Assembly: GCA_903861005.1 (NCBI GenBank)
Contig: CAIOSP010000017.1
Location: 1 to 64,000 of the forward strand
DNA: 64,000 nucleotides
Source of the DNA: an uncultured Pseudomonadota bacterium
GTDB lineage: Bacteria; Myxococcota_A; UBA796; GCA-2862545
Direction: 5' to 3'
How positions within the stretch are numbered: the stretch's first letter is position 1; the number at the start of each line of letters is the position of its first letter. Under the pieces are notes generated by a model. That model did no database searches and had not been told where the DNA came from. It was given only the letters and a program-made list of their open reading frames with translations. A program made the position numbers and the translations under genes. Positions 32,915 to 41,290 of this stretch are shown one piece after another.

Positions 32915-35488
32915 ATGCGTGTTTGGGGGCTCGCGCTGGTCGCGGCGGTCGGCTGTGCGTCTTCACCCCACGGTGTGGACGACACCGGCGTCGTCGTGCT
33001 CGCGGACACGGACGTCGACACGGACGACGGTCAGATCGACACCTCGCTCGACACCGACCTGCCGCGGACCAACCACCCGCCGCCCGCGCCCACGTTCGTG
33101 CTCAGCCCCGCGGACCCGGTCACCGGCGACACGCTGACGGTCGCGGTGGAGGAGGGCGCGGACCCCGACGGCGACGCCGTGACGGTGCGCATCACCTGGG
33201 AGGTGGTGTCGGGCGCCGCGCTGGGGAAGGTGATCCAGGGCGACACGGTCGACGGCGGGTTCGTGCAGCGCGGGCAGGTCTGGGAGGTTCGCGTCGACGC
33301 CGACGACGGCGTGGACAAGAGCGCGGTCGTCTCCGACATGCTCACCGTCGGCAACGCGGTCCCCCAGATCGTCGACCTCACGGTGGAGCCCACCCGCCCG
33401 CACGCGGGGGACGCGATGCTGGTCACCCCCACGGTCGTCGACCCCGACCACGACTCGGCGATCTGGCTCTGGCGCTGGACGATCAACGGCGCCACGGTGC
33501 TCGAGGGCCTGGGCGAGACGCTGCTCTCGGGGTTCGGGCTCGTGCGCGGCGACGAGGTGACCGTCACGCTGGACGTGAACGACGGCTTCGGCGGCCGGGC
33601 GCAGCGCACCATGGGCCCGATCGTCGTGGAGAACTCCGCGCCCGGCTCCGCGCGGGTGGCCGTGACCCCACCCGCGCCGCAGGTCGGGGCGGCGCTGCGC
33701 TGCTTGGTGACCGTGCCGTCCTCGGACACCGACAATGACCCCGTGACCTACACCGCGCGCTGGCTGCGGGACGGCGTGCCCTTCGTCGGCGCGACCTCCG
33801 ATCGGATCCCCGGCGACACCATCCCGGAGGGCCTCGTCGCGGACGGGGAGCGCTGGACCTGCGCGGTCGAGCCGAACGACGGCCTGGTCGTGGGCCCCGA
33901 GTCGGCGGCGTGGGTGCAGGTGGGCGCGGACGATCCCGCCGTCGTCTCGCTCGACGTTGGCCTGGGCTACGCGTGCGCCGCCGAAGACGACGGCGACGTG
34001 CGGTGCTGGGGCTACAACGACAACCGCAAGGCCGAGGCGCCGGACGTGGCGATGGGCGCGCTCGCGCTGGCGGACAACTCGGCGTGTGGCATCGGCTTGG
34101 ACGGGACGATCTCCTGCTGGGGGCTCGCCGGCGCGCGCAGCACCCCGCCTGAGGGCGTGTTCGTTCAGATCGACGCGGCGTTTGACCACACCTGCGCCCG
34201 CGATCTGGACGGCAGCGTCGTGTGCTGGGGCGCGGACTACCTGGGGCAGCTGGCCCCTCCGGACGGCGCGTTCACCGACCTCGCGGTCTCTCAGAGCCGC
34301 GGCTGCGTCCTCGACGAGGGCGGCGCGATCACCTGCTGGGGGATGTACTTCGCGGGGCTTCCCATCCCGTCGGGCCGCTTTGACGCGGTGTCGCTCGGGA
34401 GCTTTCACGGCTGCGCGCTCACGGCGCCCGACGATGAGGTCCGCTGCTGGGGTGACGGCGGCGCAGGGCAGACGGCCTCCCCGTCGGGGACGGGCTTCTC
34501 GCAGCTGGTGTCTGGCTCCACGCACTCGTGCGCGCTCGACGCGACCGGCCACGCGCGGTGCTGGGGCAGCGACTACTACCACCAGCTCGATCTGCCGGAC
34601 GGCGAGTACGACGCGCTGTGGGCGGGGGCGTCCAACACCTGCGCGCACGCGAGCGGGGGCGGGCTGGTGTGCGTGGGGAATTGGCAGGGCGGCGTGAACC
34701 AGCCGCCGGTGGAGCGCGCGGTCGCGGTCGACGTGGGCGGCCTGGACCTGTGCTGGCTGGACGCGAGCGGCAACCACACCTGCATCGGCGTGCAGGGGCA
34801 GACCCTCTCCCCGCCGTCGCTGACGCCGTGGACGCAGCTCGACGTGGGGCTGCTGCACGGCTGCGCGGTCGAGGACGCGGGCGCGGTCGCGTGCTGGGGC
34901 TACGATCTGTTCGGCGAGACCGTGCCGGCCGCGGGCACCTTCGACCAGGTCGCGGTGGGGGACGCGCACTCCTGCGGCCTCAAGACCAACGGCAACGCGG
35001 TGTGCTGGGGTTCCACGTCCTCGGGCGCGACCTCGGCGGCGGTCGGGCCGTTCTACCGGATCACCGCGGGCGTGGTCCACACCTGCGCGGTGCACACCGA
35101 CGGGTTGGGCGAGTGCTGGGGCGCGAACGGCGACGGGCAGCTCAACGTGCCGCAGGGCGTGACCTACTCGGACCTGTCGGCGGGCGGCTACCACACCTGC
35201 GGCGTGCGCGTGGACGGCGGCCTGGACTGCTGGGGCAGCTCCTTCCTCGGCCAGACCGCGGCGCCCTCCGGCCTGTACACCGCGGTGTCGGCGGGGCTGT
35301 TCCACTCCTGCGCGCTGCGCTTGGACCAGTCGCTGACCTGCTGGGGCGACGACACCTTCAACCGGGCGGAGGCGCCGCCCGGGCTGTACCAGTCGCTGTC
35401 GTCAGGCTCGACCTTCTCGTGCGCGATCGACGTCGACGACCGCGTCCACTGCTGGGGCGCGTGGCGGCGTGATCCGCTCGGTCAGTAG
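32915..35488 (+). CDS. RCC1-like repeat lipoprotein with PKD/cadherin-like N-domains
   Basis: 857 residues. Lipobox VAAVGC (Cys14) with GAGGGTGG before the ATG. An Asp-Thr linker (~20-50) is followed by three Ig/PKD-like domains (VTVRITWEVVSG, VTVTLDVNDGF, VTYTARWLRDGVPF), then fourteen ~37-residue repeats each ending in a strand CWG (twice CVG or CIG), for example HTCARDLDGSVVCWG. Fourteen blades would fit two seven-bladed RCC1/BNR propellers. Such Cys-rich RCC1 proteins are common on myxobacterial surfaces; no enzymatic motif is seen, so binding or adhesion is likely. TATGGT at 32892-32897 could be the -10 box. The 3' end overlaps the convergent glutaredoxin gene by 7 bp. Confidence 0.85.
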   Translation: MRVWGLALVAAVGCASSPHGVDDTGVVVLADTDVDTDDGQIDTSLDTDLPRTNHPPPAPTFVLSPADPVTGDTLTVAVEEGADPDGDAVTVRITWEVVSGAALGKVIQGDTVDGGFVQRGQVWEVRVDADDGVDKSAVVSDMLTVGNAVPQIVDLTVEPTRPHAGDAMLVTPTVVDPDHDSAIWLWRWTINGATVLEGLGETLLSGFGLVRGDEVTVTLDVNDGFGGRAQRTMGPIVVENSAPGSARVAVTPPAPQVGAALRCLVTVPSSDTDNDPVTYTARWLRDGVPFVGATSDRIPGDTIPEGLVADGERWTCAVEPNDGLVVGPESAAWVQVGADDPAVVSLDVGLGYACAAEDDGDVRCWGYNDNRKAEAPDVAMGALALADNSACGIGLDGTISCWGLAGARSTPPEGVFVQIDAAFDHTCARDLDGSVVCWGADYLGQLAPPDGAFTDLAVSQSRGCVLDEGGAITCWGMYFAGLPIPSGRFDAVSLGSFHGCALTAPDDEVRCWGDGGAGQTASPSGTGFSQLVSGSTHSCALDATGHARCWGSDYYHQLDLPDGEYDALWAGASNTCAHASGGGLVCVGNWQGGVNQPPVERAVAVDVGGLDLCWLDASGNHTCIGVQGQTLSPPSLTPWTQLDVGLLHGCAVEDAGAVACWGYDLFGETVPAAGTFDQVAVGDAHSCGLKTNGNAVCWGSTSSGATSAAVGPFYRITAGVVHTCAVHTDGLGECWGANGDGQLNVPQGVTYSDLSAGGYHTCGVRVDGGLDCWGSSFLGQTAAPSGLYTAVSAGLFHSCALRLDQSLTCWGDDTFNRAEAPPGLYQSLSSGSTFSCAIDVDDRVHCWGAWRRDPLGQ

Positions 35489-36414
35489 CGCGGGACCGTC
35501 GGGTCGATGCGGGTGCTCCACGCGTCGATGCCGCCGGTCAGGTTCCAGATCAGCTTGAAGCCCTGGCGGAGGAAGTGCTCAGCCGCGTGGGCGCTGCGCA
35601 CGCCGTGGTGGCACTGGAAGACCAGCTTGGTGTCCTTGGGCAGCGTGCCCAGCCAGGTCTCGGTCTCCTCGTCGAGCAGGCGCGCGCCGGGGATGCGCGC
35701 GATCTCGGCCTCGCCGTCGGTGCGCACGTCGACGAGCACGAAGTCCTCCCGGCGGTCGATCCACAGCTTGAGGTCCTCAGGCTGCATCTGGCGCACGCGC
35801 GGCGGCTCGTTGGGGTTGTCGACGACGATGCCGGACCCGCGGGGGCCAGACACGTAGTCGAGCGACACACCGTTCGCGCGGGCGGCGCTGGCGCGGTCCA
35901 TCACGATCTGCAGGCCATTCGCCACCACGACCACGTCACCAAAGCCGGGCTCCTGCACGGGCTGGAAGCCGTACTGGAAGCGCGCGTCGATGCTCAGGCG
36001 CAGCGGGAAGTTCGCGTTCTCCATGACCTGCTTGATGCGGTCACGGCAGGCGTCGGTCACGGTGAGGGTGGGGACGGAGGGCGGCGGCTTGGCGTCGGCG
36101 CCCAGCAGCGCGGCCAGCTCACCCGACGAGGCCATCTGCCCGATGATGTCGGCGCCGCCGACGAACTCACCCTCGACCCACAGCTGCGGGTAGGTGGGCC
36201 AGTTCGCGTACTCCTTGAGCGCCTCGCGGAGGTTCATGTCGTCGAGGATGTTGACGGTGGCGTAGTCGGGCAGGTGGCCGTCGAGCAGCTCGATCACGCG
36301 CGCCGAGAAGCCGCACTGGGGCTGGTCGCGGGTGCCCTTCATGAACAGCACCACGCGGTCGCTGCGGATCAGGCCATCCAGGTGGGCGCGCATCTCGTGG
36401 GTCAGCAGGGACAT
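35482..36414 (-). CDS. Monothiol glutaredoxin - degenerate IscA-like - rhodanese fusion
   Basis: 310 residues in three domains. Residues 1-108 are a Grx4-type monothiol glutaredoxin with Cys34-Gly-Phe-Ser37 and WPTYPQLWVEGEFVGGADI, the glutathione-binding segment of [2Fe-2S]-carrying members. Residues ~115-205 align with the A-type carrier (HesB/IscA) fold (LTVTDACRDRIKQVME, SLDYVSG, GIVVDNPNEPPRV), but the Cys positions used for Fe-S binding are gone. Residues ~210-310 are rhodanese with the active-site Cys268 in FQCHHGVRS. Predicted to work in cytoplasmic Fe-S or sulfur transfer. Convergent with, and overlapping by 7 bp, the RCC1-like gene. Confidence 0.9.
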   Translation of the reverse strand: MSLLTHEMRAHLDGLIRSDRVVLFMKGTRDQPQCGFSARVIELLDGHLPDYATVNILDDMNLREALKEYANWPTYPQLWVEGEFVGGADIIGQMASSGELAALLGADAKPPPSVPTLTVTDACRDRIKQVMENANFPLRLSIDARFQYGFQPVQEPGFGDVVVVANGLQIVMDRASAARANGVSLDYVSGPRGSGIVVDNPNEPPRVRQMQPEDLKLWIDRREDFVLVDVRTDGEAEIARIPGARLLDEETETWLGTLPKDTKLVFQCHHGVRSAHAAEHFLRQGFKLIWNLTGGIDAWSTRIDPTVPRY

Positions 36415-36519
36415 GTGGGCTCCAAGCCGCGCCGCCTAACCCGGTCGACGCGGACCTGGGGCGGCGGGCAGCAACCGGTGACAGGTGGGAGCGGACCGCT
36501 GGCCGTGTTCAAGGGGCAG

Positions 36520-37392
36520 ATGCCCCAGCCCATCCCGACCCCAGAACCCATCCCGCGCCGCACGCAGGCCGCGCTGCCCGACGTCCGCTACGTCCCGGGC
36601 CTGACGCCGCACCCTGGCCACCTCGCGGCCCCGACGTGGGACCCAGGCCTGGCCTGGGAGCGGGACGAGCGCTGGCTCACCACCCTCGACCTGTTCGACC
36701 TGCGCTACCTGTGGGAGGCGCACGAGGCGTGGGAGGCCATGTGGCGGGACCTGCCCGCGGCGTCGCCCAGCCGCGGCGTGCTCCAGGGCCTGATCCAGCT
36801 CGCGGCGTGGCGGCTCAAGCGGCACCAGGGGGATCTGGGCTCGGCGGCCTCGCTGTTCGGGCGCGCGCTCGGGCGGCTGCGGGCGGCGGTCGACGTGTTC
36901 GGGCCCAGCTGGCGCGGCCTGGACCTGTCGGCGCTGGTCGCGTCGTGCGCGGACGACGATCGCTGGCTGACCCTGCCTATGGTCACGCTCCCCAAGGGGC
37001 GGATCGTGCGGGTGGTGGGCGCGGCGACGGTGCGCCACGGCGCGGTGCTGGCGGCGCGGCGCAGGCCGGACCTGGCGCGCGGCGGCCTGTGGGAGCTGCC
37101 CGGGGGCAAGGTGGAGAGCGGTGAGTCCGACCGCGACGCGCTCGCCCGCGAGCTGCACGAGGAGCTGGGGCTGACCGTGACGGTGGGACCGTGGCTGTCG
37201 GAGGTGATCCACGACTACGGCGACGTGGCGATCCGACTGGTCGCCTACGCCACCGACGCGCCGTCGAGCGAGCCCGCGCTCCGCGACCACGACGCCGTCC
37301 GCTGGCTGGGGCCAGACGCGCTCGACTCGGTGGCGTGGGCGCCCGCCGACGTGCCGTTGCTGCCGTCCGTCGCCGCGTGGCTCAAGCGCTGA
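36520..37392 (+). CDS. DUF309 - NUDIX hydrolase fusion
   Basis: 290 residues from the ATG at 36520, which has AAGGGG upstream; the open frame runs back to 35575 but that part is antisense to the glutaredoxin gene. Residues ~50-130 match DUF309 (DLFDLRYLWEAHEAWEAMW, LIQLAAWRLKRHQGD). Residues ~155-290 are a NUDIX domain with the full box GGKVESGES...RELHEELGL of Gx5Ex7REUxEExGU, typical of nucleotide-pool sanitising (MutT-like) hydrolases. An insert just before it (TLPKGRIVRVVGAATVRHG) begins the NUDIX fold. DUF309 function is not established. Convergent with the EI24 gene after 4 bp. Confidence 0.88.
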   Translation: MPQPIPTPEPIPRRTQAALPDVRYVPGLTPHPGHLAAPTWDPGLAWERDERWLTTLDLFDLRYLWEAHEAWEAMWRDLPAASPSRGVLQGLIQLAAWRLKRHQGDLGSAASLFGRALGRLRAAVDVFGPSWRGLDLSALVASCADDDRWLTLPMVTLPKGRIVRVVGAATVRHGAVLAARRRPDLARGGLWELPGGKVESGESDRDALARELHEELGLTVTVGPWLSEVIHDYGDVAIRLVAYATDAPSSEPALRDHDAVRWLGPDALDSVAWAPADVPLLPSVAAWLKR

Positions 37393-37396
37393 GCGA

Positions 37397-38206
37397 TCAC
37401 TCGGGCAGGGCGTCGGCCCGCTGCATGGCGATGAACAGCTCGGTCGCCGCGATCACCGCGACCGGCGTGACGACGAACCCGCCGAGCGGGACCAGCAGCA
37501 AGATCCACGACCCGAACCCGAGGCCGAGCATGGTGGCGCGGTGGGCCCACAGCCAGCGCAGCTTCTGCCACCATCCATAGCGACGGCGGGCCAGGCTGAA
37601 GTCCAGGACCTCGATCGCCACCAGCCAGGACGACATCAACGTCCCGCCGATCACGCCCAGGATCTCGCCGAGGAACGGGATGCCCTGCACGCAGGCGAGG
37701 GGGCAGGAAAGCGCCATGTAGAGCGCGAAGTTCGCGAAGCTGTGCAGCACGCCCACCGCGATGTCGCCGGCGATCTGCGCGGGGGAGGTGACCGGCCGCG
37801 CGGGCGTGGCGTCGTGCATGCGCTCGACCTGCTCAGACAGGCGGTCGTAGAACGGGCTGGCCAGGATGAGGCCCACGAACCACGCGGCCACCGTCGACAG
37901 CACCCAGGAGGTCACGAGCAAGAAGGCCCACAGCGTGTTTCGGACGAGCAGCTGCGCGGCAGGGAGCTTGGCCTCGGTCAACGGCCAGAGCGTGTCGGTG
38001 ACGCGCGGCGCGAACGTGATCGCCGCCCAGGTCGCGCCGCCCATCAGGGTGGTCGTGATCAGGATCGGCACCACCACCCACGGCCAGAGCGCCTGGTGTG
38101 CGCCCAGCGTGCGGAAGGCCCCGAACGGCGCGCGAAAGCCGCGCATGAACCGCGCCGAGGGCGTGGCGTTCGCGTCGAAGGGCTCGATCGGGCTGACCGC
38201 GTTCAT
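37397..38206 (-). CDS. EI24/CysZ-like integral membrane protein
   Basis: 269 residues with several hydrophobic segments: ALWPWVVVPILITTTLMGG, TLWAFLLVTSWVLSTVAAWF, LHSFANFALYMALSCPLAC, FLGEILGVIGGTLMSSWLVA and LGFGSWILLLVPLGGFVVTP. The LILASPFYDRLSEQVE stretch between the second and third is typical of the EI24 domain family, which includes the sulfate transporter CysZ. Located in the inner membrane; the substrate is not evident and no sulfate-assimilation genes are near. Divergent from the SprT-like gene with only 33 bp between start codons, so promoters must reach into the coding regions. Confidence 0.82.
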   Translation of the reverse strand: MNAVSPIEPFDANATPSARFMRGFRAPFGAFRTLGAHQALWPWVVVPILITTTLMGGATWAAITFAPRVTDTLWPLTEAKLPAAQLLVRNTLWAFLLVTSWVLSTVAAWFVGLILASPFYDRLSEQVERMHDATPARPVTSPAQIAGDIAVGVLHSFANFALYMALSCPLACVQGIPFLGEILGVIGGTLMSSWLVAIEVLDFSLARRRYGWWQKLRWLWAHRATMLGLGFGSWILLLVPLGGFVVTPVAVIAATELFIAMQRADALPE

Positions 38207-38239
38207 GCCGCTACGTTAGCCCTGGCCGCGGAGTCCTGC

Positions 38240-39298
38240 ATGGTCGCGGTGGAAGACATCCTGCTCCAGGAGATCCGCGCGTGGTGGCGCAAGCTGAACA
38301 CCGCGCGCTTTGGGGGCAAGCTCCGCGCCCCGGTCCTGGTGATCGAGCGCCGCGCTGAGCTGGGACGCTGGTCCGCGTCCACCCGCACGCTGTCGCTGTC
38401 GTGGTCGCTGGTGATCGACCGCCGCTGGGGGGAGGTGGTCAGCGTGCTCGAGCACGAGATGGCGCACCAGTACGTGAGCGAGGTCCTGGGCGTGCACGAC
38501 GAGACCGCCCACGGCGCCTCCTTCCGCACGGTCTGCGCCGAGCGCGGCATCGACGCCCGCGCCGCGGGGGCGCCCGAGGACGGCGGACAGGCCGAGTCCG
38601 CGATCGTGCGTCGGATCCGCAAACTCCTGGCGCTGGCCGACAGCCCAGTCGAGTCTGAGGCCCGCGCCGCCATGAACGCGGCCTACCGGCTGATGCTCAA
38701 GCACAACATCGACCTCGCCTCGGCCGCAGCGCCGCAGCGCTACGTCGTGCGTCAGGTCGGCGAGACCAAGACCCGGCACTCGTCGTGGGAGCACGTGCTG
38801 ACCGGCATCCTCGCCGGGCACTTCTTCGTCGAGGTCACCATCGTCCCGGCGTTCGACGTGACCACCGCCAAGCCCGCCACCGCGTTCGAGATCGCCGGCT
38901 CCCCGGAGAACGTGGAGATCGCCACCTGGGTCTGGGACTTCCTCGCGCACACCGGGGAGCGCCTGTGGCGCGCGCATCGCCTCAAGCACGGACTGAACGG
39001 GGACGCGGCGCGGCGGCCCTTCCTGGAGGGGCTGATGACCGGCTTTCGCGAGAAGCTGGAGGGCGAGACCACCCGCACCGCGCAGGAGGAGGGCCTGGTC
39101 TGGGCGGGTGACCCTGGGCTCGATGGCTTCCTCCATCGGCGCTGGCCCAGTCGGTCCGGTGGGCGTCGATACTTCATGGGACGCGGAGATGCGCATGACG
39201 CGGGACGGGCCGCGGGCCGCGAGATTGTGCTGCGAAAGCCGATACGCGACCAGGGTACGGGGCCGGTGCGCGCGATCACCGGCCCTTCGCGCGGTTGA
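38240..39298 (+). CDS. SprT-like zinc metallopeptidase with DUF2786
   Basis: 352 residues from the ATG at 38240, with GGAG upstream; the longer open frame from 37541 is antisense to EI24. The SprT-like domain has His72-Glu-Met-Ala-His76 and a probable third zinc ligand His91 (DETAHGASF). DUF2786 follows at ~118-160 (IRRIRKLLALADSPVESEAR pattern, LMLKHNID), then a helical region to ~300. SprT/Spartan-like proteins are zinc peptidases, in eukaryotes acting on DNA-protein cross-links; the bacterial role is unclear. The basic C-terminal tail after residue ~315 looks unstructured. The gene ends 35 bp before the tRNA gene. Confidence 0.85.
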   Translation: MVAVEDILLQEIRAWWRKLNTARFGGKLRAPVLVIERRAELGRWSASTRTLSLSWSLVIDRRWGEVVSVLEHEMAHQYVSEVLGVHDETAHGASFRTVCAERGIDARAAGAPEDGGQAESAIVRRIRKLLALADSPVESEARAAMNAAYRLMLKHNIDLASAAAPQRYVVRQVGETKTRHSSWEHVLTGILAGHFFVEVTIVPAFDVTTAKPATAFEIAGSPENVEIATWVWDFLAHTGERLWRAHRLKHGLNGDAARRPFLEGLMTGFREKLEGETTRTAQEEGLVWAGDPGLDGFLHRRWPSRSGGRRYFMGRGDAHDAGRAAGREIVLRKPIRDQGTGPVRAITGPSRG

Positions 39299-39322
39299 CG
39301 CGCCGGGCAGGGCGGTTAGAAG
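39295..39322 (+). promoter_or_regulatory. Sigma70-type promoter for tRNA-Thr
   Basis: TTGACG (39295-39300) and TAGAAG (39317-39322) are separated by 16 bp, with the tRNA 5' end 11 bp after the -10 box. The -35 element overlaps the last codon and stop of the SprT-like gene. A one-base shifted reading of the -10 box (TTAGAA) is also possible. Confidence 0.6.
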
Positions 39323-39333
39323 CGCCCCGCTTC

Positions 39334-39406
39334 GCCGATCTAGCTCAGTTGGTAGAGCAGCTGATTCGTAATCAGCAGGTCTCCGGTTCGAGTCCGGAGT
39401 TCGGCA
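39334..39406 (+). tRNA. tRNA-Thr (anticodon CGU)
   Basis: A 73-base cloverleaf: acceptor GCCGATC/GTTCGGC with one U-U mismatch, D arm with AGTTGGTAGA, anticodon stem GCTGA/TCAGC closing the loop TTCGTAA (anticodon CGU, reading ACG), T arm TCCGG-TTCGAGT-CCGGA and discriminator A. CCA is not encoded. The sequence closely resembles bacterial tRNA-Thr(CGU) such as E. coli thrW. Flanked by its own promoter and an intrinsic terminator, so it is a single-gene transcription unit. Confidence 0.97.
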
Positions 39407-39412
39407 GTCCTT

Positions 39413-39452
39413 CAGCCCCGTGGATCTTGGTCCACGGGGCTGTTTGCGTTTT
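39413..39452 (+). terminator. Rho-independent terminator after tRNA-Thr
   Basis: CAGCCCCGTGGA (39413-39424) pairs perfectly with TCCACGGGGCTG (39431-39442) around the loop TCTTGG and is followed by TTTGCGTTTT. It starts six bases after the tRNA and is the clearest intrinsic terminator in the window. Confidence 0.93.
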
Positions 39453-39532
39453 GGCGTACGGCCAATTCCTCGCGAGGAACGCGTGCGACCGAGGTGGCGT
39501 CCAGGCTACAACCCTGGCTCCTCGGGGGCCGA

Positions 39533-41290
39533 ATGTCGGAAGATCGCACCCAGCTCACCGTCCGCGCCGCGGTCGCAGGCATGCTGCTCGGCGGCGTGAT
39601 GAGCCTGTCCAACCTGTACGTCGCGCTCAAGACGGGCTGGACCTTTGGCGTGTCCATCACGGCGGGTATCCTGGCCTTCGCCATCTTCGCGGCGCTCCAC
39701 AAGGTGGGCGCGTCCAAGAAGCCGTTCGGCATCTTGGAGAACAACGCCATGCAGTCGGTCGCCAGCGCGGCCGGGTACATGACGGGCGGCGGTACGGTCG
39801 CGGCCATCCCGGCGCTGATGATGATCACCGGCGAGCCGATGGTGTGGACCACGATGATGCCCTGGATCGCGTCGATCGCGGCCTTGGGCGTGGTGATGGC
39901 CATCCCCATGAAGCAGCAGATGATCGACGTGGAGGGGCTGCGCTTCCCGTCGGGCATCGCCGCGGCGGAGACGCTGCGCGCGCTGCACGGCGACGCGGAC
40001 TCGGGCGGCCAGGAGAAGGCGCGCTTCTTGGGCGTGAGCGCCTTCATCGGCGCGTTCGTCGCGTTCTTCCGCGACGCCAAGGCGGCGTGGATCCCCTACA
40101 ACTTCCTGGAGAAGGTCACGCTCCCGGGCCTCACCTTGGGTGGGCGCCGCATCTGGGAGTACACCATCTCGTTTGAGACCTCGCTGCTGCTGGTGGGCGG
40201 CGGCGCGATCATGGGCTGGCGGGCCGCCTGGAGCCTGTTGCTCGGCGCCGGCATCAACTACTTGATCCTCGTGCCCCGGATGTACGAGCTCGGCGCGATC
40301 GATCCCAAGCTCGGCTACAAGAACATCGTCGCGTGGAGCGTGTGGTTCGGCTCCACCACCATCCTGACCAGCGGGCTGCTGTCGTTCGCCTTTCAGTGGC
40401 GCACGGTGATGCGGGCGATGCAGTCGGTGAGCGCCGCCATGAAGGTGGACGCGGTCGACGACGGTCAGGTGCCCATGCGCTGGTTCTTCATCGGCATGGC
40501 GATCTTCGCGCCGATCGTGATCTTCCTGGAGTGGCTGTTCTTCGGCATCGCGCCGTGGCTCGGCGTGATCAGCGTCGTGCTCGGCTTCTTCATCGCGATC
40601 GTCGCCTGCCGCGCCACCGGCGAGACCGACACCACGCCCACCGGCGCGCTCGGCAAGATCACGCAGATCACGTTCGGTGCGCTCGATCCGGGCAACACCA
40701 CCACCAACCTGATGACCGCCCACGTCACCGGCGGCGCCGGCCTGCACGCCGCCGACCTGCTGACGGATCTGAAGAGCGGCTACATCCTGGGCGCCGACCC
40801 CAAGCAGCAGTTCTGGGCGCAGTTTCTGGGCGTGCTCGCGGGCTCCGTGTTCGTCGTGCCCGCGTACCGTTTGCTGATCCCCACCGCGGATCTGATCGGC
40901 ACCGACAAGTGGCCCGCGCCGGGGGCGCAGACCTGGAAGGGCGTCGCCCTGCTGCTCGCGAACGGCCTGTCGAGCCTGCACTACACGGCGCAGATCTCGA
41001 TCGTCGTGGGCGCCGTCGTCGGCGTGGCGCTGGTGCTGCTGGACCGCTTCCTGCCTCGCTTGCGCCACCTCATCCCGTCCGCGATGGGCTTTGGCCTAGC
41101 CTTCACGCTGCCGGTCTACAACACGCTCGCCATGTTCCTGGGCGCGTCGATCGCGATGATCCTGGAGCGCACGCGTCCCGCGCTCGCCGAGCGCACCGTG
41201 GTGCCGGTGTCGTCCGGCTTCATCGCGGGCGAGAGCCTGATGGGCATCGCGGTCGCGATCGCCGTGGTGTCCGGCCTGCTCCATGGCTGA
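39533..41290 (+). CDS. OPT-family oligopeptide transporter
   Basis: 585 residues from the ATG at 39533, preceded by GGGGG; an in-frame GTG at 39494 adds 13 residues. The protein is almost entirely transmembrane helices. Family signatures: LTVRAAVAGMLLGGVMSLSN with LYVALKTGWTFG, LENNAMQSVASAAGYM, DVEGLRFPSGIAAAETLRAL and YILGADPKQQFWAQFLGVLA. OPT proteins are proton-coupled inner-membrane importers of peptides or metal chelates; the substrate is unknown. The stop overlaps the next gene by 8 bp, suggesting cotranscription with the beta-lactamase-like lipoprotein. Confidence 0.93.
   Translation: MSEDRTQLTVRAAVAGMLLGGVMSLSNLYVALKTGWTFGVSITAGILAFAIFAALHKVGASKKPFGILENNAMQSVASAAGYMTGGGTVAAIPALMMITGEPMVWTTMMPWIASIAALGVVMAIPMKQQMIDVEGLRFPSGIAAAETLRALHGDADSGGQEKARFLGVSAFIGAFVAFFRDAKAAWIPYNFLEKVTLPGLTLGGRRIWEYTISFETSLLLVGGGAIMGWRAAWSLLLGAGINYLILVPRMYELGAIDPKLGYKNIVAWSVWFGSTTILTSGLLSFAFQWRTVMRAMQSVSAAMKVDAVDDGQVPMRWFFIGMAIFAPIVIFLEWLFFGIAPWLGVISVVLGFFIAIVACRATGETDTTPTGALGKITQITFGALDPGNTTTNLMTAHVTGGAGLHAADLLTDLKSGYILGADPKQQFWAQFLGVLAGSVFVVPAYRLLIPTADLIGTDKWPAPGAQTWKGVALLLANGLSSLHYTAQISIVVGAVVGVALVLLDRFLPRLRHLIPSAMGFGLAFTLPVYNTLAMFLGASIAMILERTRPALAERTVVPVSSGFIAGESLMGIAVAIAVVSGLLHG

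Noticed and set aside
35575-36519. N-terminal extension of the DUF309-NUDIX frame
   Set aside because: It is antisense to the glutaredoxin-rhodanese gene and lacks domains; the ATG at 36520 has a good ribosome site.
39334-39452. tRNA gene as an integration site for a mobile element
   Set aside because: No integrase, no repeated tRNA 3' end and no change in composition downstream; a normal terminator follows immediately.
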